Positions 8,484 to 15,242 of a stretch of DNA of 31,640 bases are shown here, in pieces. The stretch is from DYIU01 sp038326775 (GTDB taxonomy: Bacteria > Actinomycetota > Geothermincolia > Fen-727 > Anoxymicrobiaceae). A model generated the notes under the pieces. It was not told the origin of the DNA, ran no database searches, and saw only the letters and a list, made by a program, of their open reading frames with translations. The stretch covers positions 1 through 31,640 of the forward strand of contig JBBQKJ010000036.1 of the NCBI GenBank assembly GCA_038326775.1. Direction: 5' to 3'. The stretch's first letter is position 1; every line of letters starts with the position of its first letter. The translations under genes were made by a program, and so were the position numbers.

Positions 8484-10187
8484 TTGGAACTAAAAGAATA
8501 CATAGACATCCTCTATAACCGCAAATGGATAGTCGTGGGGACGCTGGCCATCGTCCTGGCCCTCTCTCTCGTCTTCACTTTCCTCCAGGCTCCGACCTAC
8601 GAGTCCTCGGTTACGATACTCACTGAGGTAAACTCGGCCACCGAGTCGTTGCTGGGGAACCTGATGCCGGCGGGCCTCACCGACACCGACCGCTTCATCC
8701 AGAATCAGGTCAAGGTAATCCAGACCGACACACTCGCCCAGGCCGTGGAACGGCAGTTGAAATACAAGTACGAGCAGCAAGCCCGTGAGAAGAAGACCGC
8801 AAAGGAAGCAAGTATCCCCGATTCTTTACCTACGGCTAAAGAGCTTAAGGACATGGTCAGCGTACTGCCCGGGGCGAAGACCGGCACCTTTAATATCGCC
8901 ATCACTGGGGGCGACCCCAGGCTCACCCGTGATATCGCCCAGGCTTATTCGGAGGAATACCTGTCGAACCGCCAACTCGCGGCCATCCAGCAAGTAAGCG
9001 AGGCTCGTAAAGAAGTCTGGAACCGCCTCACAGAGGTGGAGGAGCAGCTTCAGAAAGCGGTCCAGGATGCTAAGCAGTATAAGCCAGCGGACCTCCCCTT
9101 GGAGATGCAGGCGGCGGTGCAGCGAGCCTCGGAGCTCTACGCCACGCTTTATGAGAAATACATAACCCTGCGCATTCAGGAATCGCTTCAGCAGCGGGGG
9201 CTCGAGATAATCGAGCCGGCGAGGGTTGGTATCAAAATCGGTCCCAAGCCCGTACGAAACGGCATTCTCGCCGTATTCCTGGGGCTCATCCTTGGTGTAG
9301 GGCTCGCCTTCTTCGTGGACTACATGGACGATACCCTTCGTTCGAGGGAGGACTTCGAGCGCTACTACGATACGACCGTGGTCGGTGAGATACCGTTCAT
9401 CCCCGCCGAGGAGCTTCCCGAGTTCCACGTCATCTATTTCGAGAAGCCCAAGCATCAGGCCGCGGAGGGGTTCCGCACCCTGCGCACTAACCTGCAGTTC
9501 TTGAACCTCAAGGGGGAGGGCGATGCGATACTCTTCACCAGCGCCCTGCCTGAGGAGGGTAAGTCAACCATTGCCGCCAGCCTGGGCGCGGCGCTCTCGG
9601 AGATGGGCAAGAAGGTGCTGCTCATCGACGCCGACCTGAGAAAGCCTACTCTGCACAAGATGTTCGACCTGCCCACGGAGAACGGTGTAACGGGCGTGCT
9701 GTCGGGCACCAGCTCCCTGGAGGAATCGATCTTGCAGACCGGCTTCGACAACCTCTACGTGCTCCCCTCCGGTATCAGGGCTCCGAACCCTGGCAAGCTG
9801 GCCGCCTCCGATGAGATGCGCGCCATGCTGGAAAAAGCCAGGACGCTGGTGGATTACGTGCTGGTTGACGCCCCTCCGATGATGGCCGCCTCCGACGCCT
9901 CTGCCCTGGCTCACGTGGTGGATGGAGTGCTGCTGATCGGCCGTATGAAGACCGCCGACAGGGACAGCGCGCGCCGCACGGTCGACATGCTGAAGAAGGT
10001 TGAGGCCAACATCCTGGGCCTTGTCATCAACTGCCTCGAGACGGGCAAGCGCTACGGCTATTACCAATACCAGTACTACTACTACTACGACGCGGATGCC
10101 GAGGGGCAGAGTGCCGGCGGCAAGAAGAGCCGCGGCAAGCGGCCGAAAAGCAAGAAGCCGGGGCCCACGCTCCCGCCGGAGGGCTAA
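8484..10187 (+). CDS. Polysaccharide co-polymerase fused to BY-type tyrosine kinase (Wzz-CpsD/Wzc type)
   Basis: A protein of 567 residues. Start TTG 8484 is the only choice, because a stop lies in frame at 8463; GGGGA precedes it closely. Residues 1-280 are the Wzz chain-length domain, with membrane helices near 14-34 and 260-280 around a periplasmic or extracellular coiled region. The cytoplasmic kinase follows: Walker A SALPEEGKST (353-362), Walker A' VLLIDADLRKP (378-388) and Walker B YVLVDAPP (458-465). The C-terminal tail has nine tyrosines in twelve residues (524-535), the autophosphorylation cluster, then a Lys-rich end. The family regulates polysaccharide chain length and export by cycles of tyrosine phosphorylation. 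The CpsB-type phosphatase at 22746-23549 is the likely counter-enzyme. The gene is divergent from the sugar transferase operon. Confidence 0.93.
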   Translation: MELKEYIDILYNRKWIVVGTLAIVLALSLVFTFLQAPTYESSVTILTEVNSATESLLGNLMPAGLTDTDRFIQNQVKVIQTDTLAQAVERQLKYKYEQQAREKKTAKEASIPDSLPTAKELKDMVSVLPGAKTGTFNIAITGGDPRLTRDIAQAYSEEYLSNRQLAAIQQVSEARKEVWNRLTEVEEQLQKAVQDAKQYKPADLPLEMQAAVQRASELYATLYEKYITLRIQESLQQRGLEIIEPARVGIKIGPKPVRNGILAVFLGLILGVGLAFFVDYMDDTLRSREDFERYYDTTVVGEIPFIPAEELPEFHVIYFEKPKHQAAEGFRTLRTNLQFLNLKGEGDAILFTSALPEEGKSTIAASLGAALSEMGKKVLLIDADLRKPTLHKMFDLPTENGVTGVLSGTSSLEESILQTGFDNLYVLPSGIRAPNPGKLAASDEMRAMLEKARTLVDYVLVDAPPMMAASDASALAHVVDGVLLIGRMKTADRDSARRTVDMLKKVEANILGLVINCLETGKRYGYYQYQYYYYYDADAEGQSAGGKKSRGKRPKSKKPGPTLPPEG

Positions 10188-10215
10188 CTTACCTGCCTGC
10201 GCGCCAGCGAAGGCA

Positions 10216-12459
10216 TCAGGGGTCGAACCCGATCGAGTCGTGCGCGCACTGGCGGTAAGACAAACCCGTATTCCAGTACATGGCGCGCTCGGCTATGACG
10301 GGCTGGTCCGAGGCGACCCTGGTGGAAACGCTGAACTCGTTCGGGACGAAGTCGGCGACGTTCCGCGTCTCCCGGGTATGCGGCGCGAGGGTGATCTTGT
10401 GGCCCGTTACCTCTCCCCTGGCTGTCTGGTAGTAGAGCTGCACGTCTGCTGTCTCATCGCCGGGGTTCTGCACCAGGATCCAGCACTCGAAGTATCCCTG
10501 CTGGCTCGCGCCCGTGCTCCCTTCGGCCAGGTACCAGGCGCCGCACGGGGATGTCACCCCGACCGAATCGGTCGCCGATTGGCGGAAAGTGCCAGGTGTG
10601 CCGGTCCAGTACATGGCGCGCTCGGCGATAACCGGCTGGTCCGAGGCGACCCTGGTCGAAACGCTGAACTCGTTCGGCACAAAATCGGCTACGTTACGCG
10701 TCTCGCGCGAGTGCGGGCCGACCGTCATCTCTTGGCCCTCCACCTCCCCCTTCGGGGTCTGGTAGTAGAGCCGCACGTTGGCCGCCCTGTTACCGGGGTT
10801 CTGCACGAGGATCCATGTCTCGAACGAGCCCGACTCGCCGGCGCCGGTGCTGCCCTCGGCGAGGTACCAGGTGGTGTAGGGGGAGGTCACGCCGATGGAG
10901 TCGTGGGCCGCGGCCCGGTAGGCGCCCGGCGCGTTCCAGTACATCGCCCTCTCGGCTATGACCGGCTGGTCCGAGGACACCTTCGTCGAGACGCTGTACT
11001 GGTTCGGCGCGAAGTCGGCTACGTTGCGCGTCTCGCGCGAGTGCGGTTTCAAGGTGATCTTGTGCCCCGGTACCTCGCCGTCGGGTGTCTGGTAGTCCAG
11101 CTGCACGTTGGCTGTGGCATCGCCGGGGTTCTGCACCAGGACCCACGTCTCGAACGAGCCGGACTCGCCGGCGCCCGTGCTCCCTTCGGCGAGGTACCAG
11201 GTGGCCGCGGGCGACGTCACGCCTATCGAGTCGGTAGCCGACTGGCGAAAGCACCCCGGCGCGTCCCAGTACATCGCCCGTTCGGCGATGATGGGCTTGT
11301 TCGAGACCACCCTCGTCGAGACGCTGAACTGGTTCGGCACGACGTCGGCGACACTTCGCGTGTCGCGCGTGTGCGGGGCCAGCGTCATGTGCTGCCCGGG
11401 CACCTCGCCGTTCGGCGTCTGGTAGTAGAGCTGAACGTCGGCGGACTCGTCCCCCGGGTTCTGAACGAGGATCCAGGTCTCGAAGTAACCGTCTTCGCTG
11501 ATGCCGGTGCTGCCCTCGGCGAGGTACCAGGTGAACGTGGCCGGCGTGTACTTCGCCACGAACGTCGTGTAGTCGCCGTCTGGGTCCGAGTCCGACATCG
11601 AGAAACCGACGGTGTAGATATTTCCTTTATCGTCCACGTTCGACGCGTGCGCTTCGTCGGAGTAGCCGGCCCGGTTCAATACCTGAGGGAAGCCCGGTGA
11701 CATCGCCCCGCCGCGCGCGTACCTGTTGGTGTGGACGCTCGTGTCCGACCGGCGCGTGAAAGAAGCGGCTATGTTCCCCTCGTAGTCGACCGCCCCGTGC
11801 CAGACGTCGGGGGGATGGTAGCCCAGGAGGCCGGTTGACCCTTCGATCCTGGGCCACCCGGCGACCTGCGCGCCCGACTTCGTGTACCGGTTGACGAGCA
11901 GCTTGCCCGAGTCCAGCGGGGGGCTCGCCGAGATCTGCGCACCCTGACAGACCCCGACCAGGCAGTACTGGCCGTTGGTGTCCTGCGAGACCGAGGAGTA
12001 CTCGTCATAGCCTGCCCCTGAGCTCCAGCTTTTTGGCCATCCGGCCATGGTGTTGCCGTTGACGTCCATCTTGAAGAGAACCGCGTCCCGGTCGCTCCCA
12101 CTGGGAGTGCTGTATCCGGCGGCAACCAGGTTGCCGTCGGAGTCCTGGATGATATCGAACCCGACCGTTCTTGTTCCTGCCACCTGGTACGTCCTGGGCC
12201 AGCCCGGGACTATCGCCCCGGAAGCCGTGTATTTCACCAGGAGCATCGCGAAGTAGCTCCCTGCCTGGTCGCGAGCGTAACCGCAGGCCACGATGTCGCC
12301 GTCCGAGGTCACTATCGCCGCGGTCCCGAAGGAGTGGTCGCTTGCCTTCATGTACTTCGGCCAGCCGGGGAGCAGCTTACCGTCCTGCGTGTACTTGCCG
12401 ACGATGAGCTCGCCAGGGTTGCTGCCGACGTTGTCCCCGTCCGACCCGGGCTGTAACAC
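10216..12459 (-). CDS. Secreted propeller-like protein with four WYLAEG repeats
   Basis: A frame of 747 residues. Residues about 10-310 hold degenerate propeller-type units with recurring LLPGWPK, IVPGWPR and TMAGWPK plus DGDIVACGYARD and DGNLVAAGYS, like cell-surface repeat propellers. Then come four repeats of about 110 residues, each opening with WYLAEGSTG, then FETWILVQNPGD, and closing with IAERAMYW and DSIGVTSP. The in-frame GTG at 12459 is not a convincing start. A good signal peptide (MGMNAKPVLALLITTLLVSG) with ribosome site GAGGGG begins at ATG 12538, but it is in another frame. The mature frame upstream reads AFSRWAPVLQPGSD back to a stop near 12500, so an indel in the leader region is likely. 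It converges with the BY-kinase gene, leaving 28 bases between stops. Function is unknown; a surface adhesin or scaffold is inference. Confidence 0.75.
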   Translation of the reverse strand: MLQPGSDGDNVGSNPGELIVGKYTQDGKLLPGWPKYMKASDHSFGTAAIVTSDGDIVACGYARDQAGSYFAMLLVKYTASGAIVPGWPRTYQVAGTRTVGFDIIQDSDGNLVAAGYSTPSGSDRDAVLFKMDVNGNTMAGWPKSWSSGAGYDEYSSVSQDTNGQYCLVGVCQGAQISASPPLDSGKLLVNRYTKSGAQVAGWPRIEGSTGLLGYHPPDVWHGAVDYEGNIAASFTRRSDTSVHTNRYARGGAMSPGFPQVLNRAGYSDEAHASNVDDKGNIYTVGFSMSDSDPDGDYTTFVAKYTPATFTWYLAEGSTGISEDGYFETWILVQNPGDESADVQLYYQTPNGEVPGQHMTLAPHTRDTRSVADVVPNQFSVSTRVVSNKPIIAERAMYWDAPGCFRQSATDSIGVTSPAATWYLAEGSTGAGESGSFETWVLVQNPGDATANVQLDYQTPDGEVPGHKITLKPHSRETRNVADFAPNQYSVSTKVSSDQPVIAERAMYWNAPGAYRAAAHDSIGVTSPYTTWYLAEGSTGAGESGSFETWILVQNPGNRAANVRLYYQTPKGEVEGQEMTVGPHSRETRNVADFVPNEFSVSTRVASDQPVIAERAMYWTGTPGTFRQSATDSVGVTSPCGAWYLAEGSTGASQQGYFECWILVQNPGDETADVQLYYQTARGEVTGHKITLAPHTRETRNVADFVPNEFSVSTRVASDQPVIAERAMYWNTGLSYRQCAHDSIGFDP
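10219..11540 (-). repeat. Four tandem ~330-bp protein-coding repeats
   Basis: The repeats start (reading the coding strand) near 11537, 11207, 10875 and 10538, each marked by the codons for WYLAEG. They are very similar, for example PHSRETRNVADF and SVSTRVASDQPVIAERAMYW recur almost unchanged, which indicates recent duplication or gene conversion. The same repeat family, more diverged, forms the end of the 20208-22736 protein. Confidence 0.8.
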
Positions 12460-12479
12460 CGGCGCCCAGCGCGAGAAAG

Positions 12480-12538
12480 CCTGAGACCAGGAGAGTTGTG
12501 ATCAGTAGGGCAAGGACCGGTTTCGCGTTCATCCCCAT
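12480..12538 (-). other. Signal-peptide segment out of frame with its protein
   Basis: From ATG 12538 (second ATG at 12532) the minus strand encodes MGMNAKPVLALLITTLLVSG, a short basic start and a hydrophobic core, preceded by GAGGGG with a six-base gap. This is a textbook secretion leader, yet the long downstream frame is reached only after a net shift of one base. A one-base insertion or two-base deletion around 12485-12500 would join LLITTLL to SQAFSRWAPV. Confidence 0.55.
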
Positions 12539-12566
12539 GCCAATCCCCTCCCCGAGAGTACAACGG

Positions 12567-12660
12567 ACAACGGGGTCAAGTCCTGGGGTGTGGGGTCAAC
12601 CCTCTTGACTCGAATTCCGTAGGAGCTCGGACACCACACCCCAGGACTTGACCCCGTTGT
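12567..12660. repeat. Perfect 27-bp inverted repeat, MITE/REP-like
   Basis: The arm at 12567-12593 (containing GGGGTCAAGTCCTGGGGTG) is the exact reverse complement of 12634-12660. The 40-base centre has a smaller hairpin, GTCAA (12595-12599) with TTGAC (12605-12609). The size and the GGGGTCAAGTCCTGG core are like palindromic units mobilised by Y1 (REP-associated) transposases or like small non-autonomous elements. It sits between the HEPN/MNT pair and the leader of the propeller protein, where it could also act as a transcript-ending hairpin. No transposase for it is in the window. Confidence 0.75.
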
Positions 12661-12736
12661 TTGTCGCCTGTTTATCCCACAAACTCATATCCCAGCCGTC
12701 AAGAAGCCGCGACACCGCGCGATGCTCTTGATTGTA

Positions 12737-12769
12737 CTTCGAGGCGGCGAACCTGCGGCTGGGGCGGGG
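12737..12769. repeat. Left copy of an imperfect 33-bp repeat flanking HEPN/MNT
   Basis: CTTCGAGGCGGC plus GGCTGGGGCGGGG in this segment matches 13667-13699 without gaps at 27 of 33 bases. The two copies lie on either side of the HEPN/MNT gene pair in the same orientation. Confidence 0.5.
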
Positions 12770-12835
12770 CGGCGAGGAACCGCCTGGTTAGCTAAACACC
12801 TTTGGATTCAGCAGTGCGGGAAGGACGCGGGGGCG

Positions 12836-13249
12836 CTAGGTTCCAGCCTCATTCGGAAGGCGGTCGACAACGGCCTGAAAGACTTCTCGAGCAAGGGCGA
12901 CCGCTTCGTCTGCTTCCGCTATCTCAGGCTCCTCCGCATTGCCGGGATAGCGAAACTTCCAAGCGTATTCCGTTAGAAAGGCAGCGCTCCTGAGCAACGG
13001 CTCCAGACTGCTGTCGATGCCTGCACATTTCTCACCAAGCTCAACCAGGTTGTGGGTTTTTCGGAAAGGAATGTCATGCCAACACAGAAACGCTTTCAAT
13101 GCTTTCTCCACTGTTTGCTGGGCATGAAAGACCATGTCAGCTGTGATTGGCGGATCCGCGGTTTTATCGTGATCCGCAGCCCTCAAATCAATCTGAGCCT
13201 TCGCGAGCCACTCTCCGGCTTCCGCTATCCTGGCCGTATCAGGCGACAT
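12836..13249 (-). CDS. HEPN-domain protein of a HEPN/MNT toxin-antitoxin pair
   Basis: A protein of 137 residues, all-helical in character, ATG at 13249, overlapping the nucleotidyltransferase gene by 11 bases. The N-terminal AGEWLAKAQIDLRAAD and the FHAQQTVEKALKAFLCWHDI stretch, then KTHNLVELGEKC and LTEYAWKFRYPG, are typical of the PF05168 HEPN family. Family knowledge: HEPN proteins paired with minimal nucleotidyltransferases often form toxin-antitoxin systems in which the HEPN part is an RNase and the partner modifies it with AMP. The strict RX4-6H ribonuclease motif of active HEPN toxins is not obvious here. It may therefore be a PF05168 variant without that activity, or use other residues. 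Confidence 0.8.
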   Translation of the reverse strand: MSPDTARIAEAGEWLAKAQIDLRAADHDKTADPPITADMVFHAQQTVEKALKAFLCWHDIPFRKTHNLVELGEKCAGIDSSLEPLLRSAAFLTEYAWKFRYPGNAEEPEIAEADEAVALAREVFQAVVDRLPNEAGT

Positions 13250-13580
13250 AGAGTAGCCTGCCCTCCCTTATAACAGTGGCTGCCAGAGACGAGCTCAAAT
13301 GAACGCGGCTCTCAAAGTACTTCCTTGTCCACACAAGTACATCTGCTGCCGCACCCGTTCCCCACATATGCTCATAGGCCAGTCTGCTTCTCCGCCGCTC
13401 GGGTGGTGCATCATCGGGGACTATGATCAGAAGGTCATAATCGCTGTCCGGCCCCGCATTGTCACGTGCCCTGGACCCGAAGAGAAAAACCCGCTCGGGC
13501 TGATATGCAGCTATCAGTCGTTGGAGCACCTCATCCAGAGCCTGGTCTCGGGTTGTTTCCAAAAGCTTTCCTGCTTCCAT
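13239..13580 (-). CDS. Minimal nucleotidyltransferase (MNT) partner of the HEPN protein
   Basis: A protein of 113 residues starting at ATG 13580. VFLFGSRARDNAGPDSDYDL shows the GS motif followed by the DxD metal-binding pair of the polymerase-beta nucleotidyltransferase fold. The following LLIIVPDDAPPERR and DVLVWTRKYFE fit the MNT group. In characterised HEPN/MNT systems this enzyme neutralises the HEPN toxin by adding AMP groups to it. The gene comes first and the 11-base overlap with the HEPN gene implies coupled expression. The pair lies between two related 33-base repeats. Confidence 0.85.
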   Translation of the reverse strand: MEAGKLLETTRDQALDEVLQRLIAAYQPERVFLFGSRARDNAGPDSDYDLLIIVPDDAPPERRRSRLAYEHMWGTGAAADVLVWTRKYFESRVHLSSSLAATVIREGRLLYVA

Positions 13581-13882
13581 TCAGCCAAGGCTTGCCTCAA
13601 GCCATTCTAGCACTAGAGACCAACCATCTACATGGCTTCTCTCGGAAGGTTGCTCTGCGACATGCGCTTCGAGGTGGCTTCCTTGAGGCTGGGGCGGGGT
13701 ATGCCCAGCCTTCAGAATGCCAACCTGGCCATTTCTATTTGTGATTCGCGTCGAGGAGTTCGGGCGCGAGTTGGGGCCCAAAGCTTTCGGGTCGGTAGAT
13801 CCTGCCGCGTGTGAGCAACAGTAATCGGCAACTGCTTCAACTGGTGTTACGACTCCGCGGGTTACTGCCTTCGATAGGTCTT
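13581..13882. other. Non-coding gap between two toxin-antitoxin loci
   Basis: No convincing gene is seen. It must hold the minus-strand promoter for the MNT/HEPN pair, but no clear -35/-10 pair stands out; TAGAAT on the minus strand near 13604-13609 is the best -10 candidate. It also contains the second 33-base repeat copy. Confidence 0.4.
13667..13699. repeat. Right copy of the imperfect 33-bp repeat flanking HEPN/MNT
   Basis: CTTCGAGGTGGC plus GGCTGGGGCGGGG here pairs with 12737-12769 at 27 of 33 positions in the same orientation, about 0.9 kb away. Confidence 0.5.
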
Positions 13883-13999
13883 TTACTCGCGGTTGCGGAT
13901 GTATACCACTTAGATGACGTCGTCCTCGGGTGGGTAGTAGATCACGCGCCAGTTGCCCTTCCTGGCGCGGCGGTGTTCGATAACTCGAGTCGATACTCC
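13883..13999 (-). pseudogene. RelE/ParE-type toxin remnant, C-terminal end
   Basis: Just past the antitoxin stop, the minus strand reads VIEHRRARKGNWRVIYYPPE, then DDVI, an in-frame TAA, and VVYIRNRE before a second TAA at 13883-13885. The basic cluster, the GNWRVIYY strand and the final YIRNRE are the hallmarks of the C-terminal half of RelE/ParE-family ribonuclease toxins. The N-terminal half is missing and a stop interrupts the rest, so no active toxin is expected. The intact antitoxin gene directly upstream is its natural partner. Confidence 0.55.
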
Positions 14000-14266
14000 T
14001 TAGAGGAGCGACTCACCGAAGACCTCTTCGACGGTTCTGGTCTTCCCTTTCTTGATATCATCGCGCCCGGATTTCAACATGCCGTGAGCTTCGAGGTCGC
14101 TCATCTCTTCAACTGTCGCCACCAGTGACCGGTACTCATCAATGCCCAGAAGCACCGCCTTTGGAGTCCCCCTGCTGTGAATCACGTAAGACTCCCCCTC
14201 GGTGGAGGTCTTGGTGACCACCTCGGAGAGGTGCGCCCTTGCGCTTGCCATGTTGATAGCTTTCAT
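14000..14266 (-). CDS. Phd/YefM-family antitoxin
   Basis: A protein of 88 residues, ATG at 14266. The N-terminal KAINMASARAHLSEVVTKTS and SYVIHSRGTPKAVLLGIDEY form the Phd/YefM DNA-binding fold, and EEMSDLEAHGMLKSGRDDI with the following acidic tail is the toxin-neutralising part. Members repress their own operon and block a partner RNase. Here the partner downstream survives only as a short broken RelE-like tail, so this is an orphan antitoxin that may still act as a repressor or guard against related toxins. A TATAAT box overlapped by TGTACA palindromes lies 42 bases upstream. Confidence 0.88.
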   Translation of the reverse strand: MKAINMASARAHLSEVVTKTSTEGESYVIHSRGTPKAVLLGIDEYRSLVATVEEMSDLEAHGMLKSGRDDIKKGKTRTVEEVFGESLL

Positions 14267-14307
14267 CGCTCTTCTCCAAACCAGTAGGCCGTCGAAAACG
14301 CTGTAAC

Positions 14308-14347
14308 ATTATATGTACATTAATAACTACATCATTATGTACATATA
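14308..14347 (-). promoter_or_regulatory. Promoter -10 and TGTACA inverted-repeat operator of the Phd antitoxin
   Basis: On the minus strand TATAAT occupies 14313-14308. It overlaps the first arm of an exact 11-base inverted repeat, TATATGTACAT (14310-14320) and ATGTACATATA (14337-14347), with arm centres 27 bases apart. Each arm contains the TGTACA core. Family knowledge: E. coli YefM binds palindromes with a TGTACA core in its own promoter. Autorepression here is therefore well supported by sequence. No good -35 box is seen. Confidence 0.7.
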
Positions 14348-14376
14348 AACGTACCACGTCAAGAGAGCCCGGCAGG

Positions 14377-14405
14377 TTGACGGCAGTGGTCTGTGGCCTC
14401 ATAAT
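14377..14405 (+). promoter_or_regulatory. Promoter of the AbrB/PIN operon
   Basis: TTGACG (14377-14382), a 17-base spacer and CATAAT (14400-14405) form a strong housekeeping-type promoter. Just downstream, AGATGT occurs at 14407 and again at 14421, and AGGAC (14413-14417) faces GTCCT (14432-14436). These are candidate operator sites for the AbrB-like product. Confidence 0.65.
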
Positions 14406-14454
14406 CAGATGTAGGACGTTAGATGTCATATGTCCTGCATAAGAGGTGGTTCCC

Positions 14455-14736
14455 TTGCCAGTTAAGAAAGCAGATGTAGTCCTGCGGCCGAAGCGGCAGG
14501 TGACGATTCCACGGGAGATATGCGAGCAACTGGGGATTGAGCCTGGCGATGTCCTTGAGTTGGCTGTTGAAGAGTCCGTATTGAGGGCTACCCCCAGGAA
14601 GCGCCTGGCGCTTGATGCCTTAAGAGAGATCCAGGAAACTTTCAGGCGCTCCGGCATAGATGAAAAGGAGCTGCTGCGTGAAGCTCGCAAGTCCAGGCAG
14701 GAGATAACCGTTGAGCAGAGCAGCAAGCGCGGATAG
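14455..14736 (+). CDS. SpoVT/AbrB-type antitoxin
   Basis: A protein of 93 residues. TTG 14455 is preferred because AGAGG lies eight bases upstream; a GTG at 14446 overlaps that ribosome site. VVLRPKRQVTIPREICEQLG and IEPGDVLELAVEESVLRATP form the swapped-hairpin AbrB DNA-binding domain. The C-terminal half (ALREIQETFRRSGIDEKELL, EARKSRQE) is helical and probably wraps the toxin. It overlaps the PIN-domain gene by 26 bases, the standard arrangement of AbrB/VapC-type toxin-antitoxin pairs, and likely represses its own promoter at 14377-14405. Confidence 0.87.
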   Translation: MPVKKADVVLRPKRQVTIPREICEQLGIEPGDVLELAVEESVLRATPRKRLALDALREIQETFRRSGIDEKELLREARKSRQEITVEQSSKRG

Positions 14737-15169
14737 ACCATCGCGCATCTTCCTTGACAGCAACGTCCTCTTCTCCGGCTTCCACTCCCCCGATGGCCCC
14801 CCGGGTGCCATCCTCGAGCATTTCGCGCAAGGGAGATTCGTGGTAGTAATTTCTCAGCAGGTGCTTGAAGAAGTCGTCCGGACCTTCAAAAGGAGCCTGC
14901 CCGAAGCGGTTCCGGCGCTCAAGGATTTCCTGTTGAGCACACCGCTCGAGGTGGTCGCTGACCCTGGTGGTGAAGATGTCGCCAGGTGGTCCGAATTCCT
15001 TGATGAAGGAGATGCCATGATAATCGCTGCCGCAATAGCAGCGGAGCCGGATTACTTCGTTACCGGCGACAGCCACTTTCTGAAGAACGCTCGCGTGAAG
15101 AAGGAATCCGGCCTCGATATCCGCACACCTTCATTCGTTCTAAAGACTCTCGGCCTGGCGAGTACCTAG
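14711..15169 (+). CDS. PIN-domain ribonuclease toxin (VapC-like)
   Basis: A protein of 152 residues. TTG 14711 is the only usable start in this frame and GGAG lies seven bases upstream, inside the antitoxin gene. The PIN acidic residues are visible: Asp in RIFLDSNVLFSGF, Glu in SQQVLEEVVRTF, the Asp pair in EFLDEGDAMIIAAAIA, and Asp in YFVTGDSHFL. The family is Mg-dependent RNases. The DSNVLFSGF start is more like the PIN_3 group of putative toxins than classical VapC. The upstream AbrB-type protein is the expected antitoxin. All acidic positions are intact, so an active nuclease is likely. Confidence 0.87.
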   Translation: MSRAASADRPSRIFLDSNVLFSGFHSPDGPPGAILEHFAQGRFVVVISQQVLEEVVRTFKRSLPEAVPALKDFLLSTPLEVVADPGGEDVARWSEFLDEGDAMIIAAAIAAEPDYFVTGDSHFLKNARVKKESGLDIRTPSFVLKTLGLAST

Positions 15170-15242
15170 ATTCCCTTATCGGTGTTCAAGCGTTATCCTA
15201 TTGGGTGTTATTATGTGTGCGGCGATGGGGCTTCTATTGATA

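Noticed and set aside
10188..10215. A bidirectional terminator between the convergent BY-kinase and propeller genes
   Set aside because: The 28-base gap has no convincing stem and no T run on either strand.
10000..11700. A 566-codon open frame on + opposite the WYLAEG repeat protein
   Set aside because: Its sequence is repetitive Arg/Val/His-rich text that mirrors the coding repeats of the minus-strand gene, and its start lies inside the BY-kinase gene. It is an antisense artefact of high GC.
13811..14128. A 105-codon + frame over the Phd antitoxin
   Set aside because: It is the antisense of the antitoxin and toxin remnant, whose minus-strand products have clear family motifs.
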